From positions 1 through 64,000 of IMG/VR virus record IMGVR_UViG_3300025425_000010: DNA of 64,000 nucleotides, one strand, 5' to 3'. Source of the DNA: a virus. The translations under genes were made by a program, and so were the position numbers. Below are positions 25,747-33,977 of the stretch, piece after piece (the stretch's first letter is position 1; the number at the start of each line of letters is the position of its first letter). The notes beneath the pieces were generated by a model. It ran no database searches. It saw only the letters and a list, made by a program, of their open reading frames with translations, and was not told the DNA's origin.

Positions 25747-26409
25747 TTAATCTTGTAAGAGTAAATCAGCAGCACTCGTGCTACAAAATCCCAGTGGCTT
25801 ACAAAACACTCGATAGTCAAGCCCTCTCAGCCATGGAGCATAAGCCTTGTATGTAGCATAAGATTTATTTACTTGTTTCTTACCTCTTTGGTTTATAGTA
25901 AATTCTTTGGGATTATAGTCCAAGTGTATATCAACTAGTTTGAATTCTTTCTCCTTTTCGAATGGTGTGAGAGCCATATTATCTATAAATTTCTCTACTT
26001 GATGTCCTTCAACCCAATCGTTTTCACCCTCACATTTCTGTAAATGGAACTTATATCTCTTTCTTTCGGTTTCATCTAAATCTTCTCGTATGTACTCACC
26101 GGTTAATTCTTCGTTCAAATATTCAGCAATTTCATAAGCATAAACTGATTCTTGATAGAGTCTTTCTTCATTATCTCGTATCTTATCTTTTCTTTCTCTG
26201 AAGAAAACAACATGAGCACCGTTACGGATATCTTTGTTGTGCATCATTATAGTACATGCATAGACTGTCTTTCTACGTTTCTGTATGGAATCACATCCAA
26301 CGGATATGGTTGTACCAGGCTCGTTCTTTAGGAAGTCTTTCAAGTACTCTACTATGTCAGTGATTTTATCTCCTCCAAATTTCTTAAAACTGTCTTTATA
26401 CCTACTCAT
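25747..26409 (-). CDS. RNase H-like protein, YkuK-type
   Basis: A 220-residue protein. ISVGCDSIQKRRKTVYACTIMMHNK gives the first strand with its acidic residue, VVFFRERKDK and LVDIHLDYNPKE the later ones, and a conserved C-terminus KPLGFCSTSAADLL. This matches the RNase H-like YkuK family. Nuclease activity is plausible but unproven. One-base overlap with the gene upstream. Confidence 0.65.
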   Translation of the reverse strand: MSRYKDSFKKFGGDKITDIVEYLKDFLKNEPGTTISVGCDSIQKRRKTVYACTIMMHNKDIRNGAHVVFFRERKDKIRDNEERLYQESVYAYEIAEYLNEELTGEYIREDLDETERKRYKFHLQKCEGENDWVEGHQVEKFIDNMALTPFEKEKEFKLVDIHLDYNPKEFTINQRGKKQVNKSYATYKAYAPWLRGLDYRVFCKPLGFCSTSAADLLLQD

Positions 26410-26615
26410 TACATTACATCTATTTTTAATATAGAATTACTAATTACTTGTGGTGGTATTACAACATGACCACCATCTTCTGTTACCATCTCGAATCCAC
26501 TTTTATAGTAGTCTTTCGATGCTTCGGTGAGTCCATCAAGTTCGGGTTTTGTCATTTCAAGAACGTCACCTTTAAACTCACCGAGTTCAGAAATAATTCT
26601 AATTCTAACTTTCAT
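26409..26615 (-). CDS. Small hypothetical protein
   Basis: 68 residues with strands KVRIRIISELGEFKG and GHVVIPPQVISNSILKIDVM. First gene after the strong terminator at 26632, coupled to the RNase H-like gene. Function unknown. Confidence 0.55.
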   Translation of the reverse strand: MKVRIRIISELGEFKGDVLEMTKPELDGLTEASKDYYKSGFEMVTEDGGHVVIPPQVISNSILKIDVM

Positions 26616-26631
26616 TTAGAAGTATACTAAA

Positions 26632-26663
26632 AAAGGGGGTCTTTGTTTACAAAGACCCCCTTT
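26632..26663. terminator. Strong hairpin terminator
   Basis: AAAGGGGGTCTTTG, loop TTTA, CAAAGACCCCCTTT: a perfect 14-base-pair stem with a T run on one side and an A run on the other. It lies between the MoxR gene and the next leftward gene. Confidence 0.85.
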
Positions 26664-26685
26664 AATTCGATATGTTACGAGTAGA

Positions 26686-27813
26686 TTACTTATTGTTAAT
26701 CTCGTGGATTGTTTTAAGAACTTCACGGAAATTCAAAAGGAATTTTCTCAACTTATTACCAGTTACATCGTAGTTGTTATCTACAAGGAACAAAAGGTAA
26801 CCAGTCAATTCATCTTCACCAACTGTATTCAAGAACTCAACACAATTTTCAAGTTGTTTGGGGGTGAGTTCATTGAGATCCAACTCTTTAAGTGAGTTAA
26901 GAAGTTCTGATTTCTTATCTCGGTTGTATCTCTCAATGTCTTTCTTAACCTTTTTGTAGTTGTTCAAAACATCTTGGATGCTGATGTTCAACATATCCTC
27001 ACAGTACTGGATGTATTTCATTGCGGAAACTCCAACATAAGAACCAGCGAGGTTTTTCAACATCGGAAGGAAAGTTCGTGCCGAAGCGTCTTTTCCATAG
27101 TTCTTAATGATAAACTCACTCATCATCGTCCAAGATCGTGGAGATGCGTAAGCTGTATAGGTTGAATCATCGGTCGGATCAACATACAACTTCTCAGGGT
27201 GAGCTTTCAAATAACTAACAATTGTACTATGTACATTGTTCTCAGCAAAATTCTCAATCCACTCAAGGATTCCCAGTGTGTGTTTAACGTGAATCAATCG
27301 GTTGTTAAGAGCTGAATCGAACTCTTCAACATCAGTACCATCTTCGTCACCAAGGTTACCTGATGCCATCATAAGAACGTTATTATTGAACGAGAAGTTC
27401 GTACCAATCTCACGTTCAAGTAAGATTTGAAGAGCTGCGTTACGAACGGCTTGTGTAGCTCTGTTCAACTCTTCAAAGTGTATGATAGTTGGTTGCTTGT
27501 TAGCATCATCAGCCCATCGTGGAACAACGTGGTCAAGAACCTTCTTACCATCGATTTCACTCACATTTGGAAACAGACCTACATCAGTCTCATCAACCAT
27601 TGACAATCTAATGTCCATGTATCGAAATCCCATTTTTTCAGCAATTGATCGAGCAATTGCTGATTTTGCTACACCAGGTTTTGCCGTGATGAAAAGTACA
27701 CCATACTTAGCCCACATTGTACGAAAATACAACTCTTCTTTTTGGGTTAGTGTTTTCAAGTGTTCAGCGAACGGTTGTTCTTCAATCATTGTTTTATCTT
27801 TTTCTTCACTCAT
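26686..27813 (-). CDS. MoxR-type AAA+ ATPase
   Basis: A 375-residue protein. Walker A AKPGVAKSA (residues about 44-52), Walker B IIHFEELNRA (about 108-117), sensor 1 MMASGNLGD and an arginine-finger region NNRLIHVKHT. This is the MoxR/RavA-like order. Such ATPases act with a VWA-domain partner as chaperones or metal-insertion machines. The likely partner is the VWA/HExxH protein at 38613, although it lies 11 kb away. The terminator at 26632 ends its transcript. Confidence 0.85.
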   Translation of the reverse strand: MSEEKDKTMIEEQPFAEHLKTLTQKEELYFRTMWAKYGVLFITAKPGVAKSAIARSIAEKMGFRYMDIRLSMVDETDVGLFPNVSEIDGKKVLDHVVPRWADDANKQPTIIHFEELNRATQAVRNAALQILLEREIGTNFSFNNNVLMMASGNLGDEDGTDVEEFDSALNNRLIHVKHTLGILEWIENFAENNVHSTIVSYLKAHPEKLYVDPTDDSTYTAYASPRSWTMMSEFIIKNYGKDASARTFLPMLKNLAGSYVGVSAMKYIQYCEDMLNISIQDVLNNYKKVKKDIERYNRDKKSELLNSLKELDLNELTPKQLENCVEFLNTVGEDELTGYLLFLVDNNYDVTGNKLRKFLLNFREVLKTIHEINNK

Positions 27814-27934
27814 CTTTTTTTTGTTTAGTGATTGTTATTAATTATTACTTTACAAATATTACTTTATTATTAAACTACTTATTTTTGTTAGAATATTTCC
27901 ATTTTATTTTTTTGTGGGTTAGTATTTGTTTATT

Positions 27935-28132
27935 TTAATTATCTTGTGATATTATATCCTCATGAAGTTCTTTCACCAATTTCATATATGTCTTCATAAT
28001 ATCATAGACCTCTTTTGGTATATCGCTAACTGTATTGTGGTCGATGATTTCCAACAGAATGACTTTTCTTTCTTCGTCATTGGATGCTGTTTCTAATTTC
28101 TCAGTGTATTCTTTAACGTTTAATTTTTCCAT
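27935..28132 (-). CDS. Small helical protein
   Basis: 65 residues, charged and helical (YTEKLETASNDEERKVILLEIID). It stands alone between intergenic gaps, downstream of the 28192 gene. Function unknown. Confidence 0.5.
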   Translation of the reverse strand: MEKLNVKEYTEKLETASNDEERKVILLEIIDHNTVSDIPKEVYDIMKTYMKLVKELHEDIISQDN

Positions 28133-28191
28133 ATTGTTTGAATTAATTCTTTACAAATATACGGATAACTTTTCGTTACGGCCAAACTTTT

Positions 28192-28569
28192 TTATAATTT
28201 ATTTTCCAGTATGTATATTTTGACATCATTTGTGTGTAAAATATCATATTTCACACCATCAACATCGGTTTCATTTAGTGTCCAATTGGGTTGTGTAGTT
28301 GGATTATATTTAATCTCTTGGTCTTTTTCGTCAGTTAATGACTCTTTATTGACCACATCTACGATATTACATTCAATCCAAGCACAAACTGTCTTGTGTG
28401 CTCCTTTGAAAATATTCTTAGCGGTTTTCTTATTATTATGTAGTTTACAATCAAACATAATAAGTGTTACTTCGGAAGGGTTGTGATATGTGGGTTTATT
28501 ATTATCATCTCGTATCTGCCATTTCTTATAATTGGCTCCTCGACCTAGATTAAATCTCACTTTATACAT
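28192..28569 (-). CDS. Conserved phage protein of unknown function
   Basis: A 125-residue protein: MYKVRFNLGRGANYKKWQI, SEVTLIMFDCKLHNNKKTAKNIFKG, KTVCAWIEC. I recognise this pattern from hypothetical proteins of several large phages. Its start overlaps the end of the Cys-rich protein 28557 by 13 bases. Function unknown. Confidence 0.6.
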   Translation of the reverse strand: MYKVRFNLGRGANYKKWQIRDDNNKPTYHNPSEVTLIMFDCKLHNNKKTAKNIFKGAHKTVCAWIECNIVDVVNKESLTDEKDQEIKYNPTTQPNWTLNETDVDGVKYDILHTNDVKIYILENKL

Positions 28570-28907
28570 TGTGGTTTTGGTCCTTTACCGTGTTTTTTGA
28601 AGAAATCTAGAGCTTCTTCTCCATAAATTGTAATACCATCGCTCGCATGTTCTGAGAATGATGCATATGGTTCTGATGTTGGTTCATCGATGCCGTGTCC
28701 ACAACAAGCGTGAAATACTCCGGGAAGGTTATTGATGCATGGATCGTGTTTATCATCAGTCATTAAAAATTTACAAGATGGACAATATCGTTTATCATCT
28801 CTACTAATGGGTTCGTGTGTGTCTTGGTAACGCCATATACATTCCTCACAATCAGCATCAATGTATATTTTGTGGCCGAAATAGTGTGCTTTGGCTTTAT
28901 ATTCCAT
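28557..28907 (-). CDS. Cys-rich conserved phage protein
   Basis: About 116 residues with CEEC, CPSC and the segment DPCINNLPGVFHACCGHG, which occurs in hypothetical proteins of many phages. Seven or more Cys and His suggest metal binding. Overlaps its neighbours on both sides, so it belongs to one leftward operon (29095 to 28192). Confidence 0.65.
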   Translation of the reverse strand: MEYKAKAHYFGHKIYIDADCEECIWRYQDTHEPISRDDKRYCPSCKFLMTDDKHDPCINNLPGVFHACCGHGIDEPTSEPYASFSEHASDGITIYGEEALDFFKKHGKGPKPQCIK

Positions 28908-29095
28908 CACCTATTTTTTAGAATTTCTTTATATTCTGTCATTATCTTATCAAATAATGGTTCGTCTAAATCCTTAAGTGAATTTATTAATTTACCAATT
29001 CTTGATTTTTTAGGAGTTAATTTACCCTCACCGATACTTACCATTTTCTGACGTATTGTGGATTCGAGCTTAATTAGTTGTTTTTCGTTTGACAT
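28907..29095 (-). CDS. Small helical protein
   Basis: 62 residues, basic and helical (KLTPKKSRIGKLINSLKDLD). The stop overlaps the start of the Cys-rich gene. Function unknown. Confidence 0.5.
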   Translation of the reverse strand: MSNEKQLIKLESTIRQKMVSIGEGKLTPKKSRIGKLINSLKDLDEPLFDKIMTEYKEILKNR

Positions 29096-29136
29096 ATTTC
29101 TTCTAAGTGAAAATGTCCTAAAAGTTTATTTATTAA

Positions 29137-29610
29137 TTACTTGATTAAATTCTGATCTATTTTGGATATTTCACTTAGAATTGGATTTCTCTGTAATGTT
29201 ATTTCAAATTCCCTAGGAAAATTAAGTCTACTATCTATTGTATGTTGCCATTGAACCATATCATAATTAGCATCTACTTCTACTAGGAATAACTCTTCAT
29301 AATCATTTAACTCTATACCAATTGATTCATACCAAGGCTTTTCGTATAATCTTTCTATATATGATGTGTCTAAATAGTGATTACCAAGTTTATCAACATC
29401 AATATCATCTATTGATTCTACTTGTAGGACACGATATAACTTGAAATCCCCAAAGAATTCGAAGAATTCGTGTTGGAAGAAATAATCTAACTCATCAACA
29501 GCATCTACATAATAATTATGACCAGCGTGATGGTCTTTAGCATGTTCATATGCCCAATCTTTCAATGCCTGTTGTTCTATATGGTTCTCAAAAAATTGAA
29601 GATGTTTCAT
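29137..29610 (-). CDS. Tagged protein, possible ADP-ribosyltransferase
   Basis: 157 residues from MKHLQFFENHIEQQ, chosen over an upstream Met because it restores the capsid-targeting-like tag. FKLYRVLQV (about 54-62), GNHYLDTSY (about 74-82) and PREFEITLQ (about 139-147) are in the order and spacing of the R, S-T-S and E-x-E motifs of ADP-ribosyltransferases, with FLVEV strands between. T4 packages the ADP-ribosyltransferase Alt in its head, so tag and fold would agree. The motif match is loose and the assignment is an inference. Confidence 0.5.
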   Translation of the reverse strand: MKHLQFFENHIEQQALKDWAYEHAKDHHAGHNYYVDAVDELDYFFQHEFFEFFGDFKLYRVLQVESIDDIDVDKLGNHYLDTSYIERLYEKPWYESIGIELNDYEELFLVEVDANYDMVQWQHTIDSRLNFPREFEITLQRNPILSEISKIDQNLIK

Positions 29611-29626
29611 ACGTGTGTATATAATT

Positions 29627-29872
29627 TTAGTAATCTGAGAAATAATCTCCCATATCATCATCATCTTCGAAGTCTGATGATGGTATTACGTTCTTTTCGT
29701 GGAAAAATTCGATTAGTAATCGTTCATCGTATTCTGATATGTCCGAAATACTCAGTTCGAAAGTGTATTGGTCCATCATACTCCACATAACTTCTAATTC
29801 ATCTAGGTATTCGATAACACCCTCTTCATCTAAACACTCATCAAGTGAATAATATCTGTATAATCTCTTCAT
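29627..29872 (-). CDS. Acidic hypothetical protein
   Basis: 81 residues starting MKRLYRYYSLDECLDEEG, ending in an acidic tail (FEDDDDMGDYFSDY). It could be an immunity-like or antagonist partner of the adjacent candidate ADP-ribosyltransferase, but only its position and charge suggest this. Confidence 0.5.
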   Translation of the reverse strand: MKRLYRYYSLDECLDEEGVIEYLDELEVMWSMMDQYTFELSISDISEYDERLLIEFFHEKNVIPSSDFEDDDDMGDYFSDY

Positions 29873-29884
29873 AACTCAATCTCC

Positions 29885-30634
29885 TCAATTTTTTTCACGT
29901 AGAAACTCGATAATATCAGTCATTGGTAGTCTTTTTCGGTTATCCTCATCGATGTATCGATTGGTAACTGTCATTTTAACACCGGATTGACCCTCAATAA
30001 GACCTACTCGTATTAGGTTATCATCTACCTTAATAAGTATGTGATCATCCTTCAATGAGATTGGTATTATATCTTTATCTGGATTCTCGTCCCAGTTATC
30101 TATTTCTTTTAAAAAGTGGAAATTTTCTTTTTCCATGAATTTTTGCTTAAACATGTCAATGAACTTGCTTCTTTTTTTCATAACCTTGTCTTTTGGTTGT
30201 CCGAAAACATCTTTGTGCTTGAATCCGATTGTTATGTGGAAATCGTGTTTTTTCAAAGCATATCGGTTTCTGATGGCAGTAAGTTTATCAGATTTACCCA
30301 CAACAAAGTAAGTAGTGTTAGTTCCGTTCGTTGCTGTACCGAGGCCCATAAGTTTAAGATCATCAATTTCATAGGTGAATAACTTACTTACTTGTTCGAC
30401 AAATTCGGACATACCAATCTCTTTACCAAGTGCTACATAGTCACCAGCATTGATTATGGTCATGTGGTGTCCATTTTCATCACGTTTTTGTTGGTTTCCA
30501 ACATATTCGTCATAATCATCACCGAGGTGTTCTTTTAATTCGCTCAAAAATGTTTGTATAAGACTTTTATCGAATTTAATTCCAATATAATTAAATCCTA
30601 TTACGTCTTTAACGTGTGTTAAGTAAGTTACCAT
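29885..30634 (-). CDS. 2H phosphoesterase-like protein
   Basis: About 249 residues starting MVTYLTHVKD. Two H-x-T motifs, HHMTIINA (about 78-85) and HDFHITIGF (about 150-158), define the 2H phosphoesterase fold. The C-terminal part (ISLKDDHILIKVDDN) is an extra domain. Members open cyclic phosphates in RNA or signalling nucleotides; T4 Acb1, which destroys CBASS signals, is one. It sits beside the split CCA-enzyme gene, so tRNA repair is an alternative role. Confidence 0.65.
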   Translation of the reverse strand: MVTYLTHVKDVIGFNYIGIKFDKSLIQTFLSELKEHLGDDYDEYVGNQQKRDENGHHMTIINAGDYVALGKEIGMSEFVEQVSKLFTYEIDDLKLMGLGTATNGTNTTYFVVGKSDKLTAIRNRYALKKHDFHITIGFKHKDVFGQPKDKVMKKRSKFIDMFKQKFMEKENFHFLKEIDNWDENPDKDIIPISLKDDHILIKVDDNLIRVGLIEGQSGVKMTVTNRYIDEDNRKRLPMTDIIEFLREKN

Positions 30635-30638
30635 ATTA

Positions 30639-31244
30639 TTATTTATTAGAAATGAAAGTTCGAAAATCGGCAATATTACGTTTGGATATCTCTTGACCAA
30701 GTTCTCTACCCTGTTCCCACCCCTGATCGATGAGTTTTTTACCCCAATTTGTTGGTTGGTATTTTAAGAAATTCTTGTGTAAATCACCAAATCCTTCTAC
30801 TCTAATCCATTCGATTAAGTCAGATTCCTTGATATTCTCTACGTCCAAGTTCTTCTTATTTAGTTCATTTTTAAGTTTAACAGCGTTATCCTCTGTTAGA
30901 TTACTTAATTTTAACAGGAATTCAATCGTATCGGCCGTGTCACCATCAATCTTGTAATTCTTAGTCAGTTTCTTACTGAGACCATTAGTGTCCTCATTTT
31001 TGAATAGGTTAGTAAGACAAACATTAAAACTAGTTGTTTCGATGAGGTCGGTGTTTATGTTTGATCCTGGAAATACAAATTCAAACAATCCGAAATCGGT
31101 AAAATATTGTAAGTACTTGTTGTAATCGTTAGCTTGTACCCATGCCTTTTTCATCTCATCATAAATACGCTCACTGGATAATCCAGTTATCATGTAACCA
31201 TATTTCTTTATAGCTGTTTTGGTATCTCTGTTAATTTCTCCCAT
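30639..31244 (-). CDS. C-terminal part of split CCA/poly(A) polymerase-like enzyme
   Basis: 201 residues from an ATG created near the split point. INRDTKTAIKKYGYMITGLSSERIYDEM is the segment that follows the catalytic head in tRNA nucleotidyltransferases (usual form DEETKEAI...I..IS.ERI.DEL), then the helical neck and body. The head is encoded at 32158-32751 and ends exactly where this part begins. The 31208 homing endonuclease gene lies between. The two chains could assemble into one enzyme, as known for split ribonucleotide reductase in phage Aeh1. Confidence 0.75.
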   Translation of the reverse strand: MGEINRDTKTAIKKYGYMITGLSSERIYDEMKKAWVQANDYNKYLQYFTDFGLFEFVFPGSNINTDLIETTSFNVCLTNLFKNEDTNGLSKKLTKNYKIDGDTADTIEFLLKLSNLTEDNAVKLKNELNKKNLDVENIKESDLIEWIRVEGFGDLHKNFLKYQPTNWGKKLIDQGWEQGRELGQEISKRNIADFRTFISNK

Positions 31245-32083
31245 ATTATCTTATCGAGTATTTTTTTATCCTTATGTATTTCATTTTCCCACAAAAATAG
31301 GAATTTTATTTCATTTTCGTTTAGATATGATATTTTTACTTTATCACGTTTTACATTTTTCAATTGCACTTCATTTAATTCATTAAAAAATTCTGTGTTC
31401 CCGTGCCAATAGTCTCCCTGACATTCAATTACAAAATTAAATTGGGGTATAAAGAAATCGAATACAAATTTTTTGAATCTTAATTGTTTTATATATTCAA
31501 TATTCATTTTTTTGAGTGTGTTTTCAACTATTATTTCAATTTTGGTATCTTTTTTAATTTTATTAGCAGCTAATGTCATCCTACCAATTACTTCGTCTTG
31601 TTCATCTTTTGTATATGAATTCCAAATTTTTTTTCGAGTTTTTGATTGATTTAGACTCATTTCATATATCTTTTTTGAGGAATATTTATCTAATCCTTTA
31701 TTCCAAGGGGTCTTACCATACATACCATTATTTTTACCCTTAGTGTCCAAATCTCCATTATTGTGGCGGTTTTTCATAATTTTAGATAATTTAATGGATG
31801 CTTTCTTAATACGTTCACTATTTTTCTTAGTAAGACCTATATTTGGTCCTTTTCTACCATACATACCATTCTTTGTTCCAGAATTTAACCGGCTTTTGAT
31901 AATGTATTTTTGTTCTGGTGAGTGCCTAAGTTTCAATTTATTGATTTTTAGTCGAATTGCTGATTTAGTTCTATGATGAAATTTTTCAACATACTTCCCA
32001 AATAGTTCAGATAATGATAACCCATTAAATTCATAGCACAATCTAAGATAATCTTCTTCCTCTTTGGTCCAATAAATTCTCAT
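31208..32083 (-). CDS. NUMOD3 / Vsr-like homing endonuclease splitting the CCA-enzyme gene
   Basis: 291 residues. The N-terminus (YWTKEEEDYLRLCYEFNG) is a SANT/Myb-like helix-turn-helix; NUMOD3-type repeats GTKNGMYGRKG and GKNNGMYGKTPWNKG follow at about 90-130. The nuclease domain at about 190-280 is Vsr/DUF559-like (FVFDFFIPQFNFVIECQGDYWHGN, KFLFLWENEI). It fills the gap in the CCA-enzyme gene and its last codons overlap the start of the downstream part in another frame. Confidence 0.85.
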   Translation of the reverse strand: MRIYWTKEEEDYLRLCYEFNGLSLSELFGKYVEKFHHRTKSAIRLKINKLKLRHSPEQKYIIKSRLNSGTKNGMYGRKGPNIGLTKKNSERIKKASIKLSKIMKNRHNNGDLDTKGKNNGMYGKTPWNKGLDKYSSKKIYEMSLNQSKTRKKIWNSYTKDEQDEVIGRMTLAANKIKKDTKIEIIVENTLKKMNIEYIKQLRFKKFVFDFFIPQFNFVIECQGDYWHGNTEFFNELNEVQLKNVKRDKVKISYLNENEIKFLFLWENEIHKDKKILDKIIWEKLTEIPKQL

Positions 32084-32157
32084 ATTTATAAATCATTTCC
32101 TTATATATTAAAATAATATACCAGAAAACCCATTACATACACAATGCCTCTTAATTA

Positions 32158-32751
32158 CTATCTACAAGCAAATCGTAGAGTTCTTAATATTCGAAGGGGG
32201 TCTTCTTCTATTCTAAGTTTTGGATCACCAATCATTCGTATAACTCCATTTTTCAAATCAGTATATCCACCAACAAGGTCTATTATCTTTCGAGTTCTTA
32301 GATCAAAAAACATCCCATTTATGGTCAAATCTCTTCGAGTAACGTCTTCTTCGATAGTAACACCCAGTTTAACCTCAGGGTTTCTACCTTTTGATATATC
32401 TTGTCTGAATGTAGCTATCTCAACACCCTCTGGTTGATCATCTGTGAATACTACAACGACACCAAATGCCTCACCTTGTAGTTGTGTTCTATATCCTTTG
32501 AGAATCGCCATAACTTCATCTGGTAGAGCATCTGTTGCAACGTCAAAGTCTTTGGGGTCATGTCCTGTAATGAAATCTCGTACTGATCCACCTACGAGGT
32601 ATAGATTCTTACCAGCTTTGGTGAATAGTTTCGTAATCTCTTTTATGGAGTTTGGTACAATTTCATAAAGGCCATCAGCCTCGATTGGAATAAGAGCTAC
32701 ATTATTTTCCATAGATTCAACAAATATATGAAAATTATTTATCATCTTCAT
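32158..32751 (-). CDS. N-terminal catalytic part of split CCA/poly(A) polymerase-like enzyme, tagged
   Basis: 197 residues. After a tag-like start MKMINNFHIFVES comes the class II nucleotidyltransferase head: LYLVGGSVRDFI, KDFDVATDA (DxD), VEIATFRQD, TRRDLTINGMFFD and EEDPLRILRTLRFACR. The frame stops right after RFACR, where a normal enzyme continues into its neck; that part is at 30639-31244. The likely reaction is addition of CCA or A residues to RNA 3' ends. The tag suggests it may be carried in the head. Confidence 0.8.
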   Translation of the reverse strand: MKMINNFHIFVESMENNVALIPIEADGLYEIVPNSIKEITKLFTKAGKNLYLVGGSVRDFITGHDPKDFDVATDALPDEVMAILKGYRTQLQGEAFGVVVVFTDDQPEGVEIATFRQDISKGRNPEVKLGVTIEEDVTRRDLTINGMFFDLRTRKIIDLVGGYTDLKNGVIRMIGDPKLRIEEDPLRILRTLRFACR

Positions 32752-32756
32752 ATTAA

Positions 32757-33194
32757 CTACACATCAGCTAAAGGCTGATGTGTTTCTACGTCACAAGCAC
32801 GATGTAACCATCCACTTTGTGTGACGCTGGGTTTGTTCCTCAACCCAAAATTTCTTATATTTTTAGCAGCATTTATATCTCTATCGTGATTGGTTCCACA
32901 TTTACAAGTCCATTCCCGGTCATTTAAAGATAATTCTTTATTGATAACTCCACAATTAGAACACGTTTTACTGGATGGGTCAAATCTACCAATAACGGAT
33001 AGATTTTTACCATACAATTTACATTTATATTCCAACATTGACCTGAAATCAAACCAACCCATATCTTTAGCTCCTTCTGTTTCTATTTTATCTGCTCTAC
33101 GACCATGTTTTATTTTACGAGCATATTCAGATGCTTTAACTAATTTCTCTGGTGATAACTCCTCATATGTCTTTATATATCTTAAATTGTCCAT
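32757..33194 (-). CDS. tnpB: Chimera: tagged N-terminus fused to truncated TnpB
   Basis: 145 residues. Residues 1-45 (MDNLRYIKTYEELSPEKLVK...) look like a tagged phage protein related to the one at 33943. From about residue 47 (GWFDFRSMLEYKCKLYGKN) it is the C-terminus of TnpB: zinc finger CSNCG...CKCG and the RuvC-III segment HDRDINAAKNI. RuvC-I and RuvC-II are absent, so it cannot be an active RNA-guided nuclease. The 3' end holds the hairpin 32760-32782. No left end is present, so an insertion with deletion replaced the 3' part of a tagged gene. Confidence 0.75.
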   Translation of the reverse strand: MDNLRYIKTYEELSPEKLVKASEYARKIKHGRRADKIETEGAKDMGWFDFRSMLEYKCKLYGKNLSVIGRFDPSSKTCSNCGVINKELSLNDREWTCKCGTNHDRDINAAKNIRNFGLRNKPSVTQSGWLHRACDVETHQPLADV

Positions 33195-33943
33195 TTTAAT
33201 TTGTTTATATTTAATTTATCTATTAGTTTGGAAACATCTTTTGGATCCATTCCATAATCAATAAGTATATCTAATTCACTGAATGCATTTTCTATGTGAG
33301 AAGTTTCGTCATTTTTATATGAGTTTATAGACAGATAATGTATTCTTCTACCGAAAATATTAGCTAGTGTTGATTTGAATTTCTTAGCTTCTTTTCGGCT
33401 GCTGAATTTAACAGAACCATATTCACCGTCAAAGATATCGATTCCACTTAGATTGAAATGGTCAATACCAACTTTAAAATCGATTGTAAATGTGTTTATG
33501 TTATGATATCCCAATTCTAAATCATCCATTAGAAATTCAGCATCATCACCTTTATAATCATCAAATAGGTGATTTATATATTTTTCGGTTGGAATAAGTA
33601 ATAGATGGAAATATAGATTGATATATTCTCTAAAATCATCTTCTGTATCATATTGTTCAACGGTCATATCCTTATCAAATATAATTATGAAATTAAAATT
33701 ACCGTTATCTTCGAAGTCATAATCTGCCAATCCGTCCGGGATGGTAACTCCTAATGTACCGAATTGTGCATATTTTTTCCTAAGTTTTTCTGATTCTACT
33801 AGTACTTTTTTCTTAATTTCTATGTATGAATGTGAAATCAATCTAGCGCCTCTTTCTTGATGTCCAAGTTCTCGAAGTTGCCTACCAGCTTTCCTATAAA
33901 TACCAGAACTAATTTCTTCGTTGAATTTTCTAAGGTGTTTCAT
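33182..33943 (-). CDS. Tagged protein of unknown function
   Basis: About 253 residues from MKHLRKFNEEISSG; the open frame extends upstream but this Met restores the tag. Residues 17-33 (YRKAGRQLRELGHQERG) resemble residues 20-40 of the TnpB chimera (KASEYARKIKHGRRADK), hinting at a shared second module after the tag. The body is acidic with no recognised domain. It is divergent from 33978. Confidence 0.65.
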   Translation of the reverse strand: MKHLRKFNEEISSGIYRKAGRQLRELGHQERGARLISHSYIEIKKKVLVESEKLRKKYAQFGTLGVTIPDGLADYDFEDNGNFNFIIIFDKDMTVEQYDTEDDFREYINLYFHLLLIPTEKYINHLFDDYKGDDAEFLMDDLELGYHNINTFTIDFKVGIDHFNLSGIDIFDGEYGSVKFSSRKEAKKFKSTLANIFGRRIHYLSINSYKNDETSHIENAFSELDILIDYGMDPKDVSKLIDKLNINKLKWTI

Positions 33944-33977
33944 GTTTTCAATATCTATTTTCAATATATATATTAAT

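Noticed and set aside
31245-32157. Group I intron in the CCA-enzyme gene
   Set aside because: The endonuclease frame fills nearly the whole insert and runs into the downstream part; only about 75 bases are left for an intron core, and the second part has its own ATG. Kept as a split gene, with RT-PCR as the test.
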